The notes under the pieces: generated by a model | What the model saw: the letters and a program-made list of their open reading frames with translations, nothing else | Databases searched by the model: none | Told to the model about the DNA's origin: nothing | Program-made: the position numbers and the translations under genes | Assembly: GCA_017999075.1 (NCBI GenBank) | Contig: JAGOBX010000247.1 | Location: 1 to 5,930, forward strand | Direction of reading: 5' to 3' | Origin: JAGOBX01 sp017999075 [NCBI: Candidatus Babelota bacterium] | Lineage (GTDB): Bacteria; JAGOBX01 | Length of the DNA: 5,930 nucleotides | Part shown: positions 1 to 5,930 of the stretch, piece by piece | Layout: each line of letters begins with the position of its first letter | How positions within the stretch are numbered: position 1 is the first letter of the stretch

Positions 1-3
1 GTT

Positions 4-483
4 ATGGTTCAAATAAATTTTTCGATACTTGCGAATACTTTAAGTTTTGCAGTGTTGTTATATTTTTTAATAAAATATTTAACCCGTCCTATAACAAAGT
101 TATTAGATGATCGGGCTGAAAAAATTAAAGAATCAATTACAAAAGCCAAAGCTGAAGAACAGCGGTTGAAAGAACTTCAGGAAGAATATACTCAAAAGAT
201 TCAGGTTGAATTGAATGCTGCTAAAGAAGTCAGGCACGAGGCAAGAAAATTTGCTGAAGAAGAAAAAAAACGCATTATCGAAGAAGCAAAAAAAACAGCG
301 GAATATTTACAGTTTAAAGCGGAAAAAACAATTCAAATCGAATATGAAAATGCAAAAAAAAATCTTGAAAAACAGGTTTTACAGTATGCTGTAGTAATTG
401 CCCAAAAAATTATTCAGAAAGAACTGGATGCTGAAAAACATCAGTCTATAGTAAATGATTATATGAACAGAATAGGAGGATAA
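4..483 (+). CDS. atpF: F1Fo ATP synthase subunit b (peripheral stalk)
   Basis: This is subunit b of the membrane Fo sector. A dimer forms the peripheral stalk that links subunit a in the membrane to delta and alpha on F1, so that the alpha3beta3 ring does not turn with the rotor. The 159 residues match the usual 155-170 for the family. Residues about 5-25 form one hydrophobic N-terminal membrane helix (ILANTLSFAVLLYFLIKYL). It is followed by the typical junction KYLTRPITKLLDDRAEKI, then a long Lys/Glu/Ala-rich stretch (about 35-145) expected to be a coiled coil. The ATG at base 4 puts the membrane helix where the family has it, so the gene is probably complete, but its ribosome site lies outside the window. 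The C-terminal codons contain the atpH Shine-Dalgarno. Three runs of 8-9 A lie in the coiled-coil region. The family call is firm from topology and gene order; the start is slightly less sure. Confidence 0.95.
   Translation: MVQINFSILANTLSFAVLLYFLIKYLTRPITKLLDDRAEKIKESITKAKAEEQRLKELQEEYTQKIQVELNAAKEVRHEARKFAEEEKKRIIEEAKKTAEYLQFKAEKTIQIEYENAKKNLEKQVLQYAVVIAQKIIQKELDAEKHQSIVNDYMNRIGG
474..480 (+). promoter_or_regulatory. Shine-Dalgarno AGGAGGA for atpH, setting a TTG start
   Basis: AGGAGGA is a near-perfect match to the anti-Shine-Dalgarno. It lies in the last codons of atpF and ends 5 bases before TTG at 486. No ATG or GTG near this position keeps the delta reading frame, so this site fixes the TTG start. 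It also suggests translational coupling between atpF and atpH. Confidence 0.85.
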
Positions 484-485
484 AT

Positions 486-1046
486 TTGAGCAATATCAAT
501 AATGTTGTAGCATTTAATTTATCGTCCAGGTATACTGATTCTCTGATAAATATAGGAATAAAGAATAATACTGTTGATGAAATGTATAAAAATATGAAAG
601 AACTACGCAGTATATTTGGAGCAAACAATAAAAAACTGGTTGAGATAATAAAAGCCAATTCAATCAGCGAAACTGAAAAAAAAAGTCTTCTTGAGGTAAT
701 ATTTAAAAACGGGAATTATCTAAAGGAAGTTAAAAATTTATTTTATCTGATTCTTGAAAAAAACAGGGAATTTTTAATAGATTATATTTTCAAAAGTTTT
801 TCTCACAGATATCATATTTTGAGAAATATGATAAATGTTTATGTTGAAAGCGCTGTTCAGCTTGAAGACGGTGTAAGGAACAGGATAAAAGATTTTTTAA
901 AGAAACAAACTGGTAAAACAATTTTATATAATGAAAAAGTCAATCCTGATTTGGTTGGCGGATTAGTTATAAAATTCGGGGAAAAGACTTTGAATTGCAG
1001 TTTGTCGCGCAATATAGAACTTATGAGTAAAGAGTTATTAAATTAA
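486..1046 (+). CDS. atpH: F1Fo ATP synthase subunit delta (OSCP-like), TTG start
   Basis: Delta sits on top of the alpha3beta3 ring and clamps it to the C-terminal end of the b dimer in the peripheral stalk. The 186 residues are slightly longer than the common 175-180. The N-terminal part (about 8-110) is helical in character, opening with [12 protein letters not shown], the place of the family's usual A..YA.AL pattern. The C-terminal domain carries the family signature around residues 153-166 ([14 protein letters not shown]), ending in the usual amphipathic helix ([13 protein letters not shown]). Sequence conservation is otherwise low, which is normal for delta; the identification rests on the GG signature plus position between atpF and atpA. 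The start codon is TTG, supported by AGGAGGA at 474-480. The gap to atpF is 2 bases. A run of 9 A lies at 676-684 in frame. Confidence 0.93.
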   Translation: MSNINNVVAFNLSSRYTDSLINIGIKNNTVDEMYKNMKELRSIFGANNKKLVEIIKANSISETEKKSLLEVIFKNGNYLKEVKNLFYLILEKNREFLIDYIFKSFSHRYHILRNMINVYVESAVQLEDGVRNRIKDFLKKQTGKTILYNEKVNPDLVGGLVIKFGEKTLNCSLSRNIELMSKELLN

Positions 1047-1047
1047 A

Positions 1048-1054
1048 AGAGGTG
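1048..1054 (+). promoter_or_regulatory. Shine-Dalgarno AGAGGTG for atpA
   Basis: AGAGGTG ends 9 bases before the ATG at 1064. The GTG inside this motif (1052) is in frame with atpA and would add four residues (M-N-L-N), but it is part of the ribosome site itself and has no good Shine-Dalgarno of its own. This favours ATG 1064 as the start. Confidence 0.75.
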
Positions 1055-1063
1055 AATCTCAAT

Positions 1064-2587
1064 ATGCAAATTAAGCCGGAAGAGATTAGTTCGATAATCG
1101 AAGAAAAAATTAAACATCTTGAAACTAAAGTCGAATCTGCTGAAGAAGGAATAGTTCTGCAGGTCGGTGATGGTATTGCGAGAATAAGCGGATTAGCAAA
1201 CGCTATGTCAGGAGAACTTCTTGAGTTTCCACAGCATATTCATGGAATAGTGTTGAATCTTGAAGAAGGCAATATAGGAGCTGCTATACTTGGAGATTAT
1301 AAAAAAATAAGAGAAGGAGATAAAGTCCGGCTTACTGGAAAAATTGCATCTGTTCCAACAGGCGACGCGATGATAGGCAGAGTTGTAAATTCGCTTGGAG
1401 AACCAATTGACGGCAAAGGTCCGATTAAAACAAATGATTTTTCTTTTATAGAAAAAATTGCTCCGGGTATTGTTGACCGTCAGCCTGTTAAAGAACCATT
1501 ATATACTGGAATTAAAGCTATAGATGCTATGATACCTATTGGAAGGGGTCAGCGCGAATTGATTATCGGAGACAGGCAGACAGGTAAAACAGCGATAGCA
1601 TTAGACACAATTATAAATCAGAAGAAAACAGGAGTTATCTGCATATATGTTGCAATAGGCCAGAAAAAATCTACTGTTGCAAATGTTGTCCGAACTCTTG
1701 AAGAATATGGAGCGATGTCATACACGATTATAGTTTCTTCAACAGCTTCGGAACCGGCTCCGCTTCAATATATAGCCCCGTATTCGGGATGCGCAATCGG
1801 AGAATATTTCCGCGATAAGGGAAAAGCGGTTTTATGCATATACGATGACTTATCCAAACATGCTGTTGCATACAGACAGATGTCATTGCTTTTAAGAAGA
1901 CCGCCTGGACGCGAAGCATATCCTGGAGATGTATTTTATCTGCATTCGAGATTGCTGGAACGCGCATGTAAATATTCTGATGAAAAAGGCGGCGGTTCAT
2001 TGACAGCGCTGCCTATAATCGAAACTCAGGCAGGAGATGTTTCAGCGTATATTCCAACAAACGTTATTTCAATAACAGACGGTCAGATATTTCTTGAAAG
2101 TAATTTATTTTATTCAGGACAAAGACCTGCAGTTAATGTCGGAATATCAGTTTCAAGAGTTGGAGGAAATGCTCAGGTTAAAGCTACAAAACAGGTAGCA
2201 GGAAAACTTAAACTTAGTCTTGCGCAATACAGAGAACTTGCTGCATTTGCAAAATTCGGAGCAGATCTTGATAAAGCTACTCAGGCGCAGCTTCATCGTG
2301 GAGAACGTTTGACGGAAGTTTTAAAACAAGGGCAATACTGTCCTATGCCGCTTGAAGAAGAGGTTTTGACCATATATACTGCTGTAAACGGTTTTCTTGA
2401 TGACATTGATGTTCATGTTATTTTAAAATTTATAGATGGATTACTTCAGTATGCTAAAGATAAATATAAATCCATTCTTGATGAAATAAGCGATAAGAAA
2501 GTTTTGTCTGATGATTTGATGAAAAAAATTAATGATATGATAAATGACTATAAGAAAACTCATCAGATGGTTTCTAAGAAACATTAA
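1064..2587 (+). CDS. atpA: F1Fo ATP synthase subunit alpha
   Basis: Alpha alternates with beta in the F1 hexamer. It binds nucleotide non-catalytically and supplies the arginine finger to the beta catalytic site. From ATG 1064 the protein has 507 residues, typical for bacteria. The start [12 protein letters not shown] matches the family N-terminus. The beta-barrel domain spans about 25-95. The P-loop is GDRQTGKT at 169-176. The Walker B region is CIYDD at 258-262. The ATP synthase alpha/beta signature with arginine finger is [11 protein letters not shown] (R365). The C-terminal helical domain includes [19 protein letters not shown] at about 398-416. Every key residue I can place is present. 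In-frame GTG at 1052 gives a 511-residue alternative that I judge less likely. It lies 17 bases after atpH and 73 before atpG. Confidence 0.98.
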   Translation: MQIKPEEISSIIEEKIKHLETKVESAEEGIVLQVGDGIARISGLANAMSGELLEFPQHIHGIVLNLEEGNIGAAILGDYKKIREGDKVRLTGKIASVPTGDAMIGRVVNSLGEPIDGKGPIKTNDFSFIEKIAPGIVDRQPVKEPLYTGIKAIDAMIPIGRGQRELIIGDRQTGKTAIALDTIINQKKTGVICIYVAIGQKKSTVANVVRTLEEYGAMSYTIIVSSTASEPAPLQYIAPYSGCAIGEYFRDKGKAVLCIYDDLSKHAVAYRQMSLLLRRPPGREAYPGDVFYLHSRLLERACKYSDEKGGGSLTALPIIETQAGDVSAYIPTNVISITDGQIFLESNLFYSGQRPAVNVGISVSRVGGNAQVKATKQVAGKLKLSLAQYRELAAFAKFGADLDKATQAQLHRGERLTEVLKQGQYCPMPLEEEVLTIYTAVNGFLDDIDVHVILKFIDGLLQYAKDKYKSILDEISDKKVLSDDLMKKINDMINDYKKTHQMVSKKH

Positions 2588-2660
2588 TTTTATGTAATAA
2601 AAATTATCAGAATAAATAGATTTATTTTGATTTAAAACTAAAAATCGGGTGACATAAAAT
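2588..2660 (+). other. AT-rich atpA-atpG spacer with atpG ribosome site
   Basis: This is a 73-base gap of almost pure A/T. The only clear signal is GGGTGA at 2647-2652, a Shine-Dalgarno 8 bases before the atpG ATG. AATAAAT/ATTTATT at 2611-2626 forms a short palindrome, too weak and AT-only to call a regulatory structure. I see no convincing promoter or terminator here, so the operon probably reads through. Confidence 0.6.
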
Positions 2661-3560
2661 ATGCCAAGTTTGAAGGATATTCGATTTCGTATAAAAGCTG
2701 TTAAAAGCACTCAGCAAATTACCCGCGCCATGAAAATGGTGGCATCAGCTAAATTTAAGAAGGCTGAGCAATTAACATTGAAATACCGTAATTTTAAAAA
2801 GAAAATCGAAGAAATTGGATTATCATTGGCTATGCGATGCGATGCTAAGGAATATTTTTTGCTGGACAATAATAATTCAAATACAGTTGGGCTTCTGGTT
2901 ATAACCTCAGACAGAGGGTTATGCGGAGCATTTAACAGTTTACTTATGAAATCAGTGCTGAGTTATGTTAGAGAATTGGAATCTGCCGGCAAGAAATGTA
3001 AAATATGGGTAATCGGCAGAAAAGGAGCGTCATTTTTCTCCAAACAAAAATTAAATATCGAGAAATCTTATATCGGGATATACAGAAACCTTGATATAAA
3101 AATTGCCGACAATATATCCCGCGAAATGATTGAGCAGTATAGAACTGGCGAAATAGGGAAAATGGTTATATGTTATAATTATTATAAATCAATAATGAGA
3201 CAGATAATAACTTATAAAAATGTAATACCTATTTCTGAAAATATCAGTCAGCTAAATGAAACAAATCCTAAACTGAAAAGTGAACTTGAACAGGATACAG
3301 AAGATTATATTTACGAACCTTCTGAAGTGGAAATTTTAATGAGTTTAATTCCAATGTATATTTCTACCGAAGTATATTCTTCTATAATCGAATCTCAGGT
3401 CGGTGAACTTGCATCCAGAATGACTGCTATGGATAACGCTACCAATAATGCAATGGAACGCATAAGGATTTTAACTATTCAGTACAACAGATTAAGACAG
3501 GCAGCTATTACAAAAGAAATAGCAGAAATAGTCGGAGGAGCAAGCGCTCTTGAACAATAA
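2661..3560 (+). CDS. atpG: F1Fo ATP synthase subunit gamma (central shaft)
   Basis: Gamma is the rotor shaft: its N- and C-terminal helices form a coiled coil inside the alpha3beta3 ring, and its rotation drives the conformational changes of beta. The 299 residues are within the family range (about 285-300). The N-terminal helix is the highly conserved type (MPSLKDIRFRIKAVKSTQQ, then ITRAMKMVASAKF). The central Rossmann-like domain begins about residue 76 and contains ITSDRGLCGAFN (81-92). The C-terminal helix runs from about 245 and holds ASRMTAMDNATNNA and YNRLRQAAITKEIAEIVGGA (275-294), the family signature region. I see no inserted redox-regulatory cysteine segment like that of chloroplast gamma. 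ATG 2661 is preceded by GGGTGA at 8 bases spacing. It is followed by an unusually long gap before atpD. Confidence 0.97.
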   Translation: MPSLKDIRFRIKAVKSTQQITRAMKMVASAKFKKAEQLTLKYRNFKKKIEEIGLSLAMRCDAKEYFLLDNNNSNTVGLLVITSDRGLCGAFNSLLMKSVLSYVRELESAGKKCKIWVIGRKGASFFSKQKLNIEKSYIGIYRNLDIKIADNISREMIEQYRTGEIGKMVICYNYYKSIMRQIITYKNVIPISENISQLNETNPKLKSELEQDTEDYIYEPSEVEILMSLIPMYISTEVYSSIIESQVGELASRMTAMDNATNNAMERIRILTIQYNRLRQAAITKEIAEIVGGASALEQ

Positions 3561-5120
<1,560 letters not shown>

Positions 5121-5124
5121 TTTT

Positions 5125-5589
5125 ATGGCTAAAGAAAAAGATAAAAAAGACGATCAATATCAATCCATAAAACTTGAGATAGTTACCAAAGACGGCAACA
5201 TTGTATTTTCTGAAAATATAGCAATGGTAAATTTTCCTGGTGAATCAGGAGTATTTACAATTCTTCCCGGGCATACGCCTTTTTTTAGTACGTTACGCGT
5301 TGGAACTCTGAAATATAAAATGAAAGAAGAAGATGAAAAATATCAATTTGCAAGCGTTATAGGAGGGTTCTGTGAAGCTAACCCTGATTATATAAACGTA
5401 ATAACAAATGCATGCGAACCTGTGCAGAAAATTGATATAAAACGCGCAGAAGAATCTAAAAAAAGGGCTGAACAGCGTATCAAAAATCATGATGAAACTT
5501 TTGATTCAGCAAGGGCTGAAGCATCTTTGGCAAGGGCTATTGCAAGAATTTCTACAGTATCATTTTTTAATCAGCAGCAACAAAACTAA
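5125..5589 (+). CDS. atpC: F1Fo ATP synthase subunit epsilon
   Basis: Epsilon binds gamma at the foot of the shaft, and in many bacteria its C-terminal helices can rise to block ATP hydrolysis. The 154 residues are longer than the usual 130-140 because of a charged N-terminal tail (MAKEKDKKDDQYQS) before the first beta strand (IKLEIVTKDG). The beta-sandwich shows NFPGESGVFTILPGHTP (36-52), the family core motif. GGFCEANPDYINVI (80-93) ends the sandwich. The C-terminal helical hairpin contains IDIKRAEESKKRAEQRI (103-119) and RAEASLARAIARI (130-142). IDIKRA fits the I(L)DxxRA pattern associated with ATP binding in Bacillus-type epsilon. No other in-frame start would keep the first strand, so ATG 5125 is chosen. 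The ribosome site is weak (GGGAG at 5108-5112, 12 bases away), suggesting coupling to atpD translation. Confidence 0.96.
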   Translation: MAKEKDKKDDQYQSIKLEIVTKDGNIVFSENIAMVNFPGESGVFTILPGHTPFFSTLRVGTLKYKMKEEDEKYQFASVIGGFCEANPDYINVITNACEPVQKIDIKRAEESKKRAEQRIKNHDETFDSARAEASLARAIARISTVSFFNQQQQN

Positions 5590-5594
5590 TATTT

Positions 5595-5643
5595 ATTTTA
5601 TTCCTCGAAAAAGTATTGAATATATTTTTTCGAGGAATAAAAT
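5595..5643 (+). terminator. Long inverted repeat at the 3' end of the atp operon
   Basis: Bases 5595-5616 pair with 5622-5643 over 22 bp, with one G-U (5613/5625) and a 5-base loop TGAAT. The core is TTCCTCGAAAAA against TTTTTTCGAGGAA. It starts 6 bases after the atpC stop. The position suggests the end of the operon transcript. The classic run of T after the stem is missing (the sequence continues TATAATA), so it may terminate weakly, protect the 3' end, or act for both strands. Confidence 0.6.
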
Positions 5644-5707
5644 TATAATACACCTGCTTAATGCATTTCATTATTAAATCCCAAAAAAATTGTTTGTTAG
5701 AAAATTG

Positions 5708-5734
5708 AAAGATATTTTAAAAAAGAGTATCTTT
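5708..5734. repeat. AT-rich inverted repeat AAAGATA/TATCTTT
   Basis: AAAGATA (5708-5714) and TATCTTT (5728-5734) are exact inverted repeats. In RNA the stem can extend by four more pairs, two of them G-U, leaving an AAAAA loop. With only A-U and G-U pairs besides one G-C it would be weak. No T-run follows. It could be a minor second hairpin after the operon or chance. Confidence 0.3.
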
Positions 5735-5770
5735 ATAAAAATAAAATCTCCCCAAAAAATATAAAAATTT

Positions 5771-5779
5771 TACAATGTA
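5771..5779. repeat. Palindrome TACAATGTA, copy 1
   Basis: TACA-A-TGTA is a 9-base dyad with a single central base. It sits in the longer shared word TTTACAATGTA (5769-5779), which recurs 71 bases downstream. Possible operator half of a pair. Confidence 0.35.
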
Positions 5780-5828
5780 TTTGAATTAAAAAAAATACAA
5801 AATTAAAAAAAAATAAAAATAAAAAAAC

Positions 5829-5857
5829 TTGAAATTTAATTTACAATGTAGTATATT
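5829..5857 (+). promoter_or_regulatory. Candidate sigma70-type promoter pointing out of the window
   Basis: TTGAAA (5829-5834) and TATATT (5852-5857) each match the consensus at 5 of 6 bases and are separated by exactly 17 bases. Immediately upstream are A-tracts (5788-5827) of the kind that act as UP elements or bend DNA. The start of transcription would be near 5864. TATAAT also occurs at 5858-5863 but at a poor distance from either -35 candidate (23 bases from TTGAAA, 12 from TTTACA). The match is good, but chance hits are common in DNA this AT-rich, and no downstream gene is visible. Confidence 0.35.
5842..5850. repeat. Palindrome TACAATGTA, copy 2, within the promoter spacer
   Basis: This is the second copy of the dyad, within TTTACAATGTA (5840-5850). 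It lies between the -35 and -10 of the candidate promoter, where a bound repressor would block RNA polymerase. No regulator is identified from this sequence. Confidence 0.35.
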
Positions 5858-5930
5858 TATAATAGATAAAAAAATGTAATTAAAATAAATAATATTATAT
5901 AAATTAAATATTAATATAAAAATTTAATAA

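Larger units (their letters stand above)
5644..5930. other. Gene-free, extremely AT-rich region after the operon
   Basis: I find no open frame of note, tRNA or other RNA gene on either strand. G and C become rarer along the region, and the last 54 bases (5877-5930) contain none. Visible structure: an AU-rich stem at 5708-5734, five A-tracts between 5788 and 5827, two copies of TTTACAATGTA, and a candidate promoter at 5829-5857. It probably includes the upstream region of a gene beyond the window. Confidence 0.7.

Noticed and set aside
1052-1063. GTG start adding four residues to AtpA
   Set aside because: The GTG is part of the Shine-Dalgarno AGAGGTG for ATG 1064, and MQIKPEEIS matches the family N-terminus without the extension.
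1728-2000. 90-codon open frame on the - strand
   Set aside because: Opposite conserved atpA sequence with no ribosome site or recognisable domain; an antisense shadow.
2441-2710. 89-codon open frame on the - strand across the atpA-atpG gap
   Set aside because: Its Phe/Ile-rich content is the complement of Lys/Asn-rich coding and AT-rich spacer. It overlaps both conserved gene ends.
5489-5677. 62-codon + strand frame overlapping the end of atpC and the terminal hairpin
   Set aside because: It is out of frame with atpC, runs through the inverted repeat, and has no ribosome site or recognisable protein feature.
5705-5733. Promoter-like TTGAAA-17-TATCTT
   Set aside because: The -10 is weak (4 of 6) and the whole segment is part of an AT-rich inverted repeat; no gene follows.
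5676-5760. Loose direct repeat AAATCCCAAAAAAAT / AAATCTCCCCAAAAAAT
   Set aside because: The similarity needs gaps and consists mostly of A-runs with a few C; too weak to call a repeat.

Overview
The window is one continuous stretch of a bacterial F1Fo ATP synthase operon, all on the + strand. In order it holds atpF (b), atpH (delta), atpA (alpha), atpG (gamma), atpD (beta) and atpC (epsilon). This is the standard bacterial order. The genes for subunits a and c would be expected just upstream of base 1 but are not in the window, so whether the enzyme pumps H+ or Na+ cannot be read here. All six genes look intact, with family-typical lengths and all the nucleotide-binding and catalytic motifs of alpha and beta present.

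The DNA is AT-rich: about one third G+C by eye in the genes (not counted) and far lower between them. Codons favour A/T endings, and atpF and atpH carry runs of 8-9 adenines. This suggests a low-GC bacterium, possibly host-associated. The protein sequences and base composition would fit an Elusimicrobia/Endomicrobium-like lineage, but that is an impression from memory and not a demonstrated assignment.

Layout: atpF (4-483) and atpH (486-1046) are 2 bases apart, and atpH uses a TTG start behind a near-perfect Shine-Dalgarno. atpA (1064-2587) follows after 17 bases. A 73-base AT-rich spacer leads to atpG (2661-3560). A longer 150-base spacer, with a hairpin and a possible 29-codon ORF, separates atpG from atpD (3711-5120). 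atpC (5125-5589) follows after 4 bases. Six bases after the atpC stop is a 22-bp inverted repeat (5595-5643), the likely 3' end of the operon transcript. The remaining 287 bases hold no gene. They contain A-tracts, two copies of a small palindrome (TACAATGTA) and a plausible sigma70-type promoter pointing out of the window.

How the parts work together: b and delta form the peripheral stalk that holds the alpha3beta3 catalytic ring still. Gamma and epsilon form the rotor shaft that couples ion flow through Fo to ATP synthesis. Epsilon carries a motif linked to ATP sensing and self-inhibition in some relatives.

I see no new biological system here. The observations worth a second look are regulatory or structural details: the atpG-atpD spacer, the terminal hairpin, the palindrome pair around a candidate promoter, the poly-A tracts and the epsilon tail.
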